A stretch of DNA of 64,000 bases, taken from NCBI GenBank assembly GCA_028554755.1, contig JAPTOF010000008.1:15419001-15483000 (forward strand). The letters are read 5' to 3'. Positions 33,744 to 45,286 of the stretch are shown piece after piece. Positions within the stretch are counted from its first letter, which is position 1. Each line of letters starts with the position of its first letter. The translations under genes were made by a program, and so were the position numbers. The notes beneath the pieces are model-generated. The model ran no database searches. It worked only from the letters and a program-made list of their open reading frames with translations, and was not told the origin of the DNA. This DNA comes from Cordia subcordata (taxonomy: Eukaryota; Streptophyta; Magnoliopsida; Boraginales; Cordiaceae).

Positions 33744-33966
33744 GTTTTTCTTCAGCTCCGGTACGTGCCAACACTCGAGAGATCTTGTAATACCATCTTG
33801 ATATTTATGATGCCCATTCCCTCCACCTTTAACGAAAGATCATTTCCTAGAAAGACTTTCCCTTCTCTTTTGGAATAAGAAGAGAACCAATCGCGCCTAG
33901 GACACATATGGAACGTTGCACCAGTATCAAGAATTCATTGATTATGCCACTATGATCCCCTTACAG
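33744..33966 (-). pseudogene. Copia-2 protease
   Basis: The active site 'ILDTGATFHMCPRRDW' is readable near 33900-33945 with D-T-G intact. Flanking stops near 33950 and 33745-33760 separate it from gag and integrase. Confidence 0.75.
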
Positions 33967-34811
33967 TCAAAACTTCCCGGTACTACTCGAGTTATCTCCA
34001 TCACTATCAGCACTCTCCACCACATTAGCTGAATTCTCTACCTTTTTCTTTCCCTTTTTCAGTTTTGGACATTCTTTCTTAATATGACCCCTTTCACCAC
34101 ACTCGAAACAATGTAGCTTCCTTGCTCTTGATTTTGACCTTGACTTGTTTTTCTTTCTACCCGAAGATCCCCCTCTATTCTCCGATCTCCCTCTACTCAC
34201 TAAACCTTCCCTATGAACTTCTTCCCTATGTCTCGGAATATGTGTTTGAAGGTCCTTCAATTTTAATGAAGCAATCACATCTTCAAACGTAATTTTATCC
34301 CTCGCGTACAACATAATGTCTACAAAGTTCATATATGAAGACAGTAAGGAGCATAATACGATCATAGCTTGGTCTTTGTCATCAATTTTAATACCCACAT
34401 CCTTCAAAGCAATAAAACAAGAGGTAAACTCATCAAAGTGTTGCTTTAGTCTTTCATTCTAAGATGATACAATTGCTTCTTCAAGTAGAGGCGATTGGTG
34501 AGAGATTTAGATGCATACAATTCCACCAAAGTATTCCAAGCCTCAATTGTTGTCGTCTTCTCAGCAATCTCCAGCAATACTTCATTTGTCACGGACATAT
34601 GTATTGCACTCAAGGCTTTGGCTTCGAGTTCTTCTCTTACTGCTGGTTCCATCTTTACTGGGATCACTTCTTCAATGACTTTCTAAAGTCCTTGCATTGT
34701 CATAAATGCCTTGAATCTGATCCTCCAAAGACTAAAACTCATTCTCCCATCAAACTTCTCAATTTCAAACTTTCCACCTGTGGAAGACATCTTCGTTTGC
34801 ACAAAACTCAT
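33967..34811 (-). pseudogene. gag: Copia-2 gag
   Basis: The start at 34811 ('MSFVQTKM') is followed by 'FDGRMSFSLWRIRFKAFM', a stop near 34683, capsid helices with 'LYASKSLTNRLYLKKQLYHL' (34446-34667), a frameshift near 34449 and a last part with the CCHC knuckle 'CFECGERGHIKKEC' (33967-34407). The motif set is that of Tnt1/Tork-type Gag. Confidence 0.88.
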
Positions 34812-35649
34812 ACTTCGGGATGGAATTTGGCTCAATGGACCGCAAAACAGATTCAACATGTCGAGAAACCTTAGGAACACCCCTGGTCAACTTTGGTCAA
34901 CACCGGTCAAAGTCAAACCTATTGGTCAAAGTCAACACCGTCCCTAACTTGTACTTCGGAGCAGAATCTGGAAAAACAGAGCCCAAAAACGGACTCAGCA
35001 CATCAAAAAACATAGGGTAAGGCTTTGTTCAAACTCGGTCAACCCTTGGTCAATGGTCAACATCAAAGTCAAACCTCGGTCAACCCCGGTCAACGCGGTC
35101 AAATAGGTCAACTAGTTAGATATTTTTTTTTAGGACTAAATCTAAACCCAAATAAAAAATTCTTTTTTTTATTCTTTTGGCCTAAACTAAGCCCAAACCC
35201 AAAAAAAGAAATTTATTATTTTTCTGGCCTAGAACCCAAGCCCAACAAAAAATTAATTGACCCAAGACTCAAGACCTAGCTAAAATTGGACAAGGCCACT
35301 ACCCAGGCCCAGTCCAAATAAACCCAAAGACCTAAACCCTACTAACCCTAAACTTGCTTTACAAACTTGAACCAATTCCCAAAAAAAAAAAATACCTGAA
35401 TACCCAAAACCAACCTCAAGAGCACGCGAACTCTATCTTCTTCGCTTGTTCTTCAAACCCAAACACGAACCACGACCTGCCGATGCAAGCTTTCACTCCA
35501 GCCACCAACGCTCAACGTAGACAGCACCGGAGCACTCCTCGCCGAACAAAGACCTTTGTTTGGTTAGACACTGTTTGGTTTGAGAAATTTTGGTTTCACA
35601 GTGAGTTTTGATTTTTCCTTTTTCCCTCAAGCATCGGATTAATACCTGA
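34812..35649 (-). other. Copia-2 leader with a W-box-like array
   Basis: Noncoding between primer site and gag. On the element's sense strand, 34885-35111 contains 14 TTGAC[C/T] motifs (11 TTGACC, 3 TTGACT). The rest is rich in 'cccaaaccc'-type repeats (35130-35290) without a credible ORF. Confidence 0.65.
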
Positions 35650-35661
35650 GCTCTTATACCA
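35650..35661 (-). other. Copia-2 primer-binding site (Met tRNA)
   Basis: The minus strand reads TGGTATAAGAGC, one base off the standard copia site, three bases inside the 5' LTR. Confidence 0.85.
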
Positions 35662-35664
35662 GTT

Positions 35665-35977
35665 TGTTGGAGAAAAACATGCAAACACGAAGAATACAAG
35701 AATTACGTGGTTCAACTTTAAAGCCTACGTCTACGGGCAGCAGAGAATAATTCTATTATTGATCACGAATGCTACAAGGCTCTCACTTTGGTTTCTCTCT
35801 CACACATAACATAATGAGTATTGCCACATATTTATAGTGCAAAGGTTTCCTAAGCCTATTAAGTAGAAAAGCCAACTAATTAATTATTTGCTACAAAAGG
35901 TAACAAGCGAATAAGGTAATATGCTAACAAGAAAATCTGCTATTCTTGTTGCCCAAGAATACGGGCCACATTCAACA
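35665..35977 (-). repeat. Copia-2 5' LTR (right copy)
   Basis: 313 bp, TGTTGGAG...CAACA. It lacks a 19-bp segment present in the left copy after 'gaagaatac'. Confidence 0.9.
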
Positions 35978-35982
35978 GTTTG

Positions 35983-36582
35983 TCCTTAAGCAAATAGATC
36001 AAAACACATAAACAAGCAAATTGGCATTACAAAGCAAATAAAGGTGGTGGGGATAGGGTAAAAACATAAGGAACAAGTGGAGAAAGGATAGATACAACCT
36101 TGCATTTTCTTCAAAGCTTTCCATGCCAATGATAAATCATCATACTACTAATCCTGTGACTTACAATTCACAAACACTTCACAAAAAAAACAAGATTAGT
36201 AGTATTGCCTATGCATTCTTACATTGGCATGTGCAATTATAAGCAATGGTGTATCTTATAGGACAAAGGGTCAGGAATCGATACTTTGATGTGGGTGCAA
36301 GAAAAAGAAAGAAGATGAAAAGGAAATAAAGTGAAACAAATGCAAAATTACAAAATTGAACCTAGGTTACCTCCTAGTAGCGCTAACTACCATGCCATCA
36401 GCCGGGCAAGCACCAACTCTCATCTTCAACTTCCACAGATGGAATCCTAAAGCATTAAAACTTCCACACGAGCCATGCTCAAATCATATGCATGCTTCAG
36501 GCGTTGCCCATTCACCATCAACTCTCGGCCATTCTTCAAGTCTTTAATCTTGACCGCTCCAAAAGGGTAGGCAACCAACACC
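35983..36582 (-). other. Gypsy-3 3' noncoding region, part nearer the integrase
   Basis: No gene. It contains the 'cctaggttacctcctagtagcgct' block (36360-36384), shared in sense with Gypsy-1 and Gypsy-2, and the sequence 'gatagatacaacc' (36087-36099), the equivalent of the site where Gypsy-3 itself entered Gypsy-2. Confidence 0.65.
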
Positions 36583-38161
36583 TCATATGGACCATAACCA
36601 TTTTGTCTTGAGCTTACCTAGGAAGAGTTTCAATCGTGAGTTAAACAACCAAACTTTATCTAAGGAAGAGAATGATTTCTTAATAATGTGTTTATCATGA
36701 ATTCTCTTTATCTTATCCTTATAAAGTTTGGCGTTCTCATATGCCTCGAACCTAAGCTCTTCCAATTCCGCTAGGTCTAGCTTCCTTTTCTTACCTGCTC
36801 TTGCCAAATCAAAATTTAAGGCTTTGATGGCCCAATAAGCTCTATGCTCAAGTTCTACCGGAAAGTGACAAGCTTTCCTATAAACCAATCTATACGGAGA
36901 CATACTAATGGGAGTCTTAAAGGTGGTACGGTAAGCCCATAAAGCATCATTTAGCCTAATAGACCAATCTCTCCTATCGGGGCCTGACCGTTTTCTCTAA
37001 AATATGCTTGATCTCCCTATTAGACACCTCTACTTGTCCACTAGTTTGCGGTGATAAGGAGTAGCTACCTTATGGGTGATCGAATATCTTCTCAATAAGC
37101 CTCTAAAGTCCTATGGTGAAAATGCAAACCCTTATCAATAATCAAGACCTTAGGGACTTCAAATCTAGAGAAAATGTTCTCCTTAATGAACTTAACCACT
37201 ACCCTATGGTGGGAATTGCCTCAACCTATTTGGACACATAATCAACGGCCACTAAAATGTATTGATACCCAAAGAAAGGTGGAAATGGACCTATAAAATC
37301 TATACCCCAAACATCAAACAACTCACATGAAAGAATAGGGGATAAAGGCATCATGTTTCTTCTAGAAATGGACTCGGATTGCTGACGTCTAAAACACTTT
37401 TTACAATACTTTTGGGCATCCCTAAAGAAAGTGGGCCAAAATAATCCACATTGCAAGACCTTCGCGGCGGTCTTCTTCCCACTAAAATGACCCCCACACC
37501 CCTCATCATGACACATGCTCAAAACGCTCTCAAACTCGTCCACACCGGAAAATCATTTAATCCGCACACACTTTAAAAAGATAGGGATCCTCCCCAAAGA
37601 AATGTCTAACTTGTGCTAGAAACCTATCTTTTTCTCTTTTCTCCCAATGGGAAGGAAAACACCCTGTGGCAAGATAATTGACAATATGAGCAAACCAAGG
37701 TATGTGATGAGAGACGGCAAACAATTGCTCATCAGGAAATGAATCATGAAAAGGGGATGGATCATTGGAACACTTGCTAACAAGACCAGAAAGATGATCC
37801 GTAACTAAATTTTCTCTACCCTTCTTATCCCGGATTTCGATGTCAAACTCTTGAAGGAGGAGAAACCACTTAATCAAGTAGGGTTTAGACTCTTTCTTAG
37901 ACAACAAATACTTGAATGTCACATGATCGGTATAGACAATCACTTTGGATCCTAGGATGTGTGACCTAAACTTGTCAAGGGAGAAGACTATTGCTAGAAG
38001 CTCTTTTTCTGTGGTGATATAGTTCTTTTGGGCTTCATCAAGAGTCTTGCTAGCAAGTACACAACATGGGGCAACTTATCCTTCCTTTGACCTAAGACAG
38101 CTCCTATCGCATAACTGGATACATCACACATAATCTTAAATGGGAGACTGTAGTTAAGTGG
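36583..38161 (-). pseudogene. Gypsy-3 RNase H and integrase
   Basis: RNase H: '[20 protein letters not shown]' and '[13 protein letters not shown]' (37557-37943). Integrase: zinc finger 'HDEGCGGHFSGKKTAAKV' with 'CKKC', then the core's first aspartate in 'GIDFIGPFPP' (37226-37543). Beyond a frameshift, fragments of the core remain. The C-terminal part is open at 36583-36903 ('[20 protein letters not shown]'). Integrase would insert the DNA copy; this one is broken. Confidence 0.88.
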
Positions 38162-39384
38162 TTAGATAATCGGGGATGTAGACAATAAGGATTTAAGCCT
38201 ATTGAAAGCCCTAACACATTCATCATTAAAGTCAAAAGGGACACCTTGTGCTAGGAGCCTAGAAAAAGGACGTGCAATATGGCTAAAATCCTTAATGAAC
38301 CTACAGTAGAATCCTGCTTGTCCTAGAAAATATCTAACATCCTTGACACACTTAGAGACAAGCAACTTTTCAATCAATTCTACCTTAACTAGGTCAACTT
38401 GAATACCACTAGATGAAACTATATGACCCAACACTATTCCTCTTTGCACCATGAAGTGGGATTTCTCCCAACTCAACACTAAATTCTTCTCCACATGTCA
38501 GTCTAAGACTAAAGAAAGGTGACTCAAGTACTCTTCAAAACTATCACCAAAGACTGAGAAATCATCCATGAATATCTCTAAATGCCTCTTAATCATGTCA
38601 CTAAAAATGGCCATCATACACCTCTAGAAAGTTGCTAGGGCATTACAAAGATCAAAGGGCATTCTCCTATAGGCAAAAGTGCCATAGGGATAAGTAAAGG
38701 TGGTTTTCTCCTGGTCCTCAGGAAACACGGGGATCTGATTATAACTAGAAAAGGCAATAGGAAATGATCCTTCCTAGTTTTGGAATTAAGCTTCCTATAA
38801 TTATACAAACTCTCCATCCTATGGGAATATATGTAGGGATAAGCTCTCCTCTCTCATTTTTCACAACCGTGATCCCGAACTTCTTAGGGACAACTTGAAC
38901 CGGGCTAACCCACTCACTATCGAAGATCGGATAAATAATGTCTGCATCTAAAAGCTTAATGATCTCTTTCTTCACTACTTCGCTCATGTGTGGGTTTAGC
39001 CTCCTTTGCATCTCCTTAGAAGGAACAGCTCCATCTTTAAGATGAATACAATGCATACAAACCGAAGGGTCAATACCTCTCAAATAATTAATTTTCCATC
39101 CTATAGCCTTCTTATATTTCCTAAGAACCTCTAAAAGACGCTCCTCTTGCTCACTAGAAAGATCGAAAGCTATGATGACTGGGAGGATCTCACTAGGGCC
39201 TAGGAATGCATACTTCAAATGATCAGGAAGGGGTTTGAGCTCTAAAGAAGGGCTAGGCTCCACCAAGGGGGACTCAACCTCAACATCATCAATGGGGACA
39301 TCACTAGAATCAAGACTAGGGATTAAACTCAAGTGACTTATCAATCAAATGGCTCTCAATCAACAAAGTAGAAGCTACACATTT
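38162..39384 (-). pseudogene. Gypsy-3 reverse transcriptase
   Basis: The open part 38745-39344 begins with the linker ('SPSLELKPLPDHLKYAFLG') and 'KYKKAIGWKI', then 'CMHCIHLKDG' and 'WVSPVQVVPKKFG'. The catalytic box 'FMDDFSVFGDSFEEYL' lies near 38540-38585. After a TGA, 38162-38494 gives the thumb ('NLVLSWEKSHFMVQRGIVLG', 'FLGQAGFYCRFIKDF'). The order is that of Ty3/gypsy RT. Several frame breaks between 38494 and 38745 inactivate it. Confidence 0.9.
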
Positions 39385-40599
39385 TCACTTTAAGGTGTCT
39401 AAATCAAAGCTAGACATCAATTCCTCAAATTTCCTTAAATCTTCTCTTTTGGTCATGGTTCTCTCTACAAGATCCTCAACACAAGAATCAATGACATCAA
39501 CTCTAAAGCACTCTTCTCCATCTTCTCCTCCTATACTAGCCCTGTTCAGTGCTTCGGCAACCTTCATAATAGAACTCAAATTCCCAAATTTCATCTCCAA
39601 TAACCCCGACCTATAATGAATAATGGCATCTGCGGTGGCAAGGAAGAGGCGACCTAGAAGAACGGGTGGAGAATGTCTAGAGTTATGTCCCGAATCCATA
39701 TTTAACACTATGAGATCCACAGGGTACACGAACTCATCTACCTGTACCATAACATCCTCTATCACACCCCTAAGTCTATGCTCGGATCTATCAGCTAGCT
39801 GAAGAGTAACATGTGTAGGGGACAACTCACCTAGACCTAGCTGCTGATAGATGGAGTAGGGAATAAGATTCACACTAGATCCTAAATCTAACAAAGCGTG
39901 ATCAATCTTGGTATCTCAGATCCTACAAGGAATGGTGAAAGCGTCGGTATCACTCATCTTGGGTAGGAGGCCCGAAGTACAAATACTACTTACCTTTTCC
40001 GTAAGCCTCACCTGCTTAGGAATGTCCGATGACCTACGCTTCCTTGTACAAAGATCCTTAAAGAATTTAGAATAAAAGGGAATAGAAAGGATCGCATCTA
40101 TTAAGGAAGATTGACTTTAAGGTCCTTAAGATGCTCTAAAACCTTGAAAAACCTAGAATTCTCACTAGGTGTAGGCCTCTCTAAGGTAGATAGAAAGGGA
40201 ACTCTAGGCTCAACGCCTCTAAACACATGAGAATCGTCAATGAGCTTCTTTCCTTCCCGATGTAGGCGGGAAGTGCTATTCTCTCCGTGGTCTCTAGTAG
40301 GCTTATCTCTCTCAACAGGACACTCTCTAGAATTTCTTTCAACAATGTTACTACGTGGTGCTCTAGACTCGGAAGGACCACTAGATGCAAGCACTGCAAA
40401 GTCAACTCCTGCCCTATTACCCGCTACCCTCCTGCTCTTAAGAGTGGTGATAGCCTTAGCCTGGGCCTGAGGGGGATAAGTGGTATCAGTAGAGGAATAG
40501 GACTAGACTCTAGGGTTTACCTCCAGTAGAGAAGGCAATTTCCTGGGGTCTCTGGTGCTCAATTGACTAGCAATCTGTCCTAACTGTGCCTTAAACCTT
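39385..40599 (-). pseudogene. Gypsy-3 Gag tail and aspartic protease
   Basis: A basic linker (open 40101-40394, 'FFKVLEHLKDLKVNLP') leads to the protease in 39385-39894. The active site reads 'MLDLGSSVNLIPYSIYQQLG', the D-L-G-x-S form usual in Athila, followed by 'VTLQLADRS' and 'PPVLLGRLFLATADAIIHYR'. It would mature Gag and Pol. The catalytic triplet is intact here, unlike in Gypsy-2. Confidence 0.85.
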
Positions 40600-41952
40600 G
40601 CCATTTACTGCTTATTTTTTGCTAATTCCTGTTGATAGTTCTGAATGAACTGCATTATTTTCATCATGTCATTACTAGGAGGCTGGCTACTAGAACGAGT
40701 AGGTAAAGCTTGAGGTTGAGGAGCATTAGTAAGATGAGGCTGACTAAGATGATAGAAGCCTGGAGGATATTAAGGACAGGGTCGCTGTTAAGGTGGAACT
40801 TGAGAATGTGAACTATACTCATGCTAACCTTGTCTCCAAGAAAATTTTGGGTTGTCCCTCCAACCCGAATTATATGTGCTCAAGTATGGATTATACTCAC
40901 GAGAATAACCTTGTGTGGCACACATTTGCTCTTTCATGAGTTCAGGAAATTGAGATGCTAAAGGGCAAACTATGGTCTCATGAGATGACTCGGAACACAA
41001 TGCACAAACTTCAACAACTAAAGGGGTGGAGGATTAACCTATAGAACTAGTCCTATGACCTTGGGATGAAAGAGACAAAGAAATAAATTGATCTAGCTTA
41101 TTCGTCAAAGCCTCAACCTTAGTGGGCAAATCTAAAGAAATTCCAACCTCACTAACACTTCTCTTATTGCCTCCCCGACTAGACCTTTCCATGGAAAAAT
41201 TTTGAAAAGAATTTTCAGCCATCATTTCTTTTTTCTCCTATTCCATAGTTGGTCTCAAAAGATAAAAGCCACCACTGGAGGCGGCATTGACCATCATCAT
41301 ATTTTGTTCATTTAATCCTCGAAAGAAGTATTGCAATAGGTCATGATTACCATACCCGTGATGTGGATTGTCTAAAAAGATCCTTGAACCTCTCCCAAGC
41401 CTCATGAAAGAATTCTAGATCACGTTGGGAGAAAGTCACAATGGCAGTCCTAAGGTTGGCCTTCTTGGCCGTGGGATAAAATTTTTGAAAGAACTTAGAT
41501 TGAAGCTCAGCCCATGTAGTAATGCAACTGTTAGGTAAGGAATGTGACCAAGCCCTAGCCTTATCCTTAAGAGAGAAAGAAAACAATCTTAGACGTATCA
41601 CCTCTTGGGAGACATTGGGGATATGGAGAGTGGAACTCATCTCAACAAAATTAGTGATATGATCTAGAGGACTCTCATTACTTCTCCCGTAGAAGAAAGA
41701 AAGCATAGCCAACATATTAGGCTTAATCTCGAAGTTCATCTCCCCTAAACCCAGAATTTGAATGGCCAAATTAGGCTCAAAGGCTTCGGGGAGAAAGAAT
41801 TGCCTAAGAGTGGGTTCCTCATCTATAGGTGGGTCCGGTCTACGGGGCTCTCATTTAAAATAATCTTGGGCTTGATGCCCAAGGTGATCATGAGATGGAA
41901 TGGGATTCATTGGGGAATTGGGAGGATTAGGAGGATGATTGGGATCGGCCAT
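40600..41952 (-). pseudogene. gag: Gypsy-3 gag
   Basis: ATG at 41952 ('MADPNHPPNPPN') starts an Athila-type Gag. After a TGA near 41851 the frame goes on ('EPTLRQFFLPEAFEPNLAI') into the open part 41347-41769: 'MLAMLSFFYGRSNESPLDHI', 'LKDKARAWSHSLP', 'FFQKFYPTAKKANLRTAIVT' and 'FFHEAWERFKDL'. These are the conserved capsid helices of the retrotransposon gag family. A knuckle 'CALCSESSHETIVC' follows near 41000-40960, then a coiled coil ('FIQNYQQELAKNKQ'). Stops interrupt several places. Confidence 0.9.
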
Positions 41953-42311
41953 CTTCTCAAGAAGATCTTCTAAATTCCTAAAATGTCGAGCAATTCTATC
42001 AGGTTCGAGATTAAGAGGAACTAGGGGATTTCTAAGGGATCTCCTACTAAGCATGCACAAACTATCCTAACTCCGGCCACTTCAACCCCCGAAAACTTCA
42101 ATATTCCTAAAACTACAGCAAATAAACCACAATTCTAAAAAGTCTACTAAAACTAAAGACAAAAGTTGAAATAGATAAACCAAAAACTAAAGCAAGATAA
42201 TATAAACAATAAACAAGATAAGCAAAAATGAAACAAACTATAAAGGAAAAGCAAGAAAACAAGAAAAGTAATTACCAAAACACACAAACAAAGAATGCAA
42301 GCCACCGTGCC

Positions 42312-42329
42312 TCCCCAGCAACGGCGCCA
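42312..42329 (-). other. Gypsy-3 primer-binding site (Asp tRNA)
   Basis: The plus strand reads TCCCCAGCAACGGCGCCA, one base different from the Gypsy-1 site, six bases inside the 5' LTR. Confidence 0.9.
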
Positions 42330-42335
42330 AGAACT

Positions 42336-44227
42336 TGATATGCCATATTTTAAGTGCAAGCTCTAAAGACCCAAAAGTGCATGGATCGGTGTAGTAAAAT
42401 ATATGCAAGTGTGGGGTTGATTCCACAAGGAGACTACGTTGTGAGATGGATTCTACGTGTATGTTCTAGAGTGTGCCCAAAAAGAAACCTAAACTATCTA
42501 TTTTTGGGATTTTGGATTTTGGATCGTCGGGAGCTCTAACTAAAACGAATAAAACTAAACTATGGGAATGGAAAAGTGGGGGACAAGCTAATCTAAAGGA
42601 ACTAACAAATGGAAAGATGTTAGGGTGACTTCAACTTATGAATGGGTGATTCTATACTCAAATGCTATGGGATTAAAGAATGATGGCTTACTTTCATAAT
42701 TGCTCTTAACTAGGTTGCTAAATCAGTGTCTTAATTTCCCCCTAGGGCTCGGTGCGAGTCCGTCCCTAGATGGCACCTTCTAGAGCTACGGCGTGGTCCT
42801 TATGACTTAGGGCCTTAAGAGTGACCAATTAGCTTCCTAGGTGACTTAGAATAAACCTACCCTAGTACCTAAATTATTGGCTGGATTTAAAGCCAAGATA
42901 TAATGTTGCTAAGGTCAACTAATCCTATCCTGAATCCTATTGGCTGGATTTAAAGCCAAAGGAGACTCGGCCTAGGCTAGCCCTAAATTACTTACCATCA
43001 TTCTAAGGTCACTACAACAAGATTTGACTTGAAAGCAAGTTTATACATGTTTTAGGCCAAGGTGTTCGTGAATAAAAAGGTCTATTCAACTACCAAACAT
43101 CGTCATGCTCCGATTACACTATTAGAAGCAATTAACAACTAACATGTATGCGTTATTGAAGTGATATTCACTACTAGGCATGTGAATATACACATAGACA
43201 TGAATATAAGCATTACCCACTGCATAGCATCCACATATAAACATATAGAGATGATTATAGCATGGATTAGATGTGTTTAGTAATAAATAGACTTCAATTT
43301 ATACACATGCTACTTATTTAGGCATTTAATCAAACACTTAGACATGAATGAGAAAATAACCATTTGAACAAGAAAATCAAACATGTATATATTCAACCAT
43401 TTAATCCTATATCATAAGAGTATATAGCTAACCCATTACATAAGTAAAATCACCCTACACAAGTTTACTCAATCATAAAAAGAGATAGAATGAAAGAGAG
43501 TTTATGAAGCTTCCCTTTCATCCTAGCTAATCTTGTACAAAACTCTTGAGCAAATTCAATCCAAATGTTGAAACCCTCTGAATTCTCTTACTTCAAGGTG
43601 ATGAAATGTGTGAGAGAGTGTGTGTGATGTGGGTGAAGACTAGGGTTAAGTGTGTGTGTGTGTGTGATGGGTGTGTAATCCTCTCTAGATTTATCAAAAA
43701 GATTCCCCTCTTTTAAGTCTGAAAATTGGGCTTTTATAGAAGCTTTTTACGCACTACCGGGCCACCAACTCTTCTCCTCTTAGCTTGACCGGCTTTTTGG
43801 TGATGCTCCCTGGACTAGTCGAGCCAGTTGACCAGCTTTGGAGAGATGGTCGTCTGGCTATTTTTAGCACCTCTCTGGAGTGGCCGGTCGACCTACCCGG
43901 TCGTCGATCCTTCTCTTAGGTCGTCCGTCTGACTTTCTTCCTCCATTCTTTTTCTTTCTGGCCTTCAATCTTCTTTTTTTGACTGGTACATCTCCCATCT
44001 TCATCACCTATCATCGTTCAATCTTGATCTTGACCCAAAGTTCACCTAAATAATTGAAAACAAGCAATTAGTGTAGCAATTTGTCTCTGAAACGCAATAC
44101 GTACATTTTTTTATGCTTAAGCCTATTCTTATCAAAAGCATTACACTAATGCATTTTTTTGAGCACTTAATACCCCTTAAACATTGGCAAATAACAATGC
44201 AAATACACACAAAAACACAACACATCA
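42336..44227 (-). repeat. Gypsy-3 5' LTR (right copy)
   Basis: 1892 bp, colinear with 27565-29500; roughly 8% differences in a 400-base stretch compared by eye. The minus-strand TATA box 'tctataaaag' is intact at 43731-43740. The palindrome cluster (43755-43915) is shorter than in the other copy. Confidence 0.9.
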
Positions 44228-44328
44228 ATATATATCCTTTCTCTACTTATTCCCCACCTATCTACCTTTCCCTGCCACCCACACTTGTTTTATATTGCCT
44301 ATTTGCTTATTGTATGCCTTTGTTCTAT

Positions 44329-44376
44329 TTGCTTCAGAACAAGCCAGGTTTAGGTCTGGGGGTGTAGGAGTTTGGT
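44329..44376 (+). other. Gypsy-2 internal polypurine signal
   Basis: 'ttgcttcagaacaagcc' (eroded hairpin) followed by 'aggtttaggtctgggggtgt', the counterpart of 10688-10724 in Gypsy-1, about 0.91 kb before the 3' polypurine tract. Confidence 0.65.
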
Positions 44377-44861
44377 TTATTGTTATATGCCTTGATTGTG
44401 TTAGATTGCATAATATGCTTAAAATGGTGAAATTTTTTTTATTTTTATGTATATTAAGTTGTTTATTTCTTAGTTGATCATTGTGTTAGCTATTGCTATT
44501 AACTCAATTAATTAGTGAATATAAGTTGCATTGTGGGGAAGTGAATGGAGTGGATTGAAAACCGAGTCTTGGAGGGGATTCCCTTGAAAATTGTGGGGAG
44601 TGAGGACCTTTAAAAATGACCTTTGTGGCCACCTTATGGCTTGGTAGGAAATAGTTAAAAAAAGATTGTTGATATAAGTGCCTCTTCCTTAATTGGTACT
44701 TTTTGACATGCTAAAGCCTTTCTTTTTCTTTTCTTTTTGTGTGAATACAATGCAAAGCATGAAAAATCCAAAAAAAAAATGAAAAGGCAAAAAGGTGCAA
44801 AAATATGAAAAAAAAATGAAAAAGAGAAAAAGCCAAAGGAACCAAAAATTTTTGTGAATAA

Positions 44862-44892
44862 GTGCATAAGTGACACAATGTCAACTTAGCAC
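44862..44892 (+). other. Conserved 31-nt hairpin, Gypsy-2 copy (best preserved)
   Basis: GTGC, T, AAG and TGACA on the left pair with TGTCA, CTT, A and GCAC on the right, with two single-base bulges and a CAA loop. It lies 395 bp before the 3' LTR. All 13 pairs are intact in this copy. Confidence 0.75.
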
Positions 44893-45271
44893 AAGTTATC
44901 CTCTTTATATATATGTGAATAAGGCTTCTATAAGCCATTACATTTATTTATTCTCTCTTCTTGTCTTTGAGGCTTTGTGCATGTTGAGGAGGCCATGTTA
45001 GTTAAGGGGACACGAAATATCAACATCTCAAGTGTGTGAGTTAGAATCTTAGGCTTGTGGTGGCTTGGCTACTTAGGAAATTTTTCTTGAGAAACGAGAC
45101 ACTCTATGAGTAAAGGGAGGATCTAAAGAGGCTTGGAGACCTCTCCACAATAGGAATGCCCCCTTCGTGTGTCTTAGGCTAACTTTTATAAAGAGTCAAT
45201 TCTTTAGGTAACCCTTTGTATCAACCTAGAAATAGACTTAAGAATAGGCTTTCTTGGGGACAAGCAAGGAG

Positions 45272-45286
45272 AAGGTTTGAGGGTGT
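45272..45286 (+). other. Gypsy-2 3' polypurine tract
   Basis: 'aaggtttgagggtgt' immediately before the 3' LTR TGATG. It is preceded by an eroded version of the TTGCTTG...CAAGCAA hairpin. Confidence 0.8.

Larger units (their letters stand above)
30445..35977 (-). mobile_element. Copia-2: Tnt1/Tork-like Ty1/copia element
   Basis: Short LTRs (30445-30776 and 35665-35977), a Met-tRNA primer site and gag-pol on the minus strand. The perfect target duplication GTTTG is at 30440-30444 and 35978-35982. About 15 substitutions and one 19-bp gap separate the LTRs over 313 bases. Total 5.5 kb. It lies in the internal hairpin/polypurine signal of Gypsy-3. Coding is broken by several stops and frameshifts. 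Confidence 0.93.
27565..44227 (-). mobile_element. Gypsy-3: Athila-like element with full gag-pol order, split by Copia-2
   Basis: LTRs at 27565-29500 and 42336-44227, with an Asp-tRNA primer site at 42312-42329 read on the minus strand. The target duplication is GTATC (27560-27564) against a two-base-different ATATA (44228-44232). The uninterrupted version of this site in Gypsy-1 shows the junction is right. Net length about 11.1 kb, normal for Athila. Order on the minus strand: gag, protease, reverse transcriptase, RNase H, integrase, long 3' noncoding region. No env-like ORF was found. All domains are broken by stops. Confidence 0.9.
44228..45286 (+). other. Gypsy-2 3' noncoding module, resumed after Gypsy-3
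   Basis: Continues 27564 exactly, as the undisturbed equivalent in Gypsy-1 (near 10820, reverse strand) shows. It contains the internal hairpin/polypurine copy (44329-44376), the 31-nt hairpin (44862-44892), a conserved block at 45091-45160 and the 3' polypurine tract (45272-45286). Short open frames here are low-complexity. Confidence 0.75.

Noticed and set aside
36000..36560. Possible env-like ORF after Gypsy-3 integrase
   Set aside because: Only short frames with no signal peptide or membrane segment; the block aligns with noncoding DNA of Gypsy-1 and Gypsy-2.
40240..40529. Plus-strand open frames opposite Gypsy-3 gag tail
   Set aside because: Antisense shadows of the minus-strand linker with known motifs.
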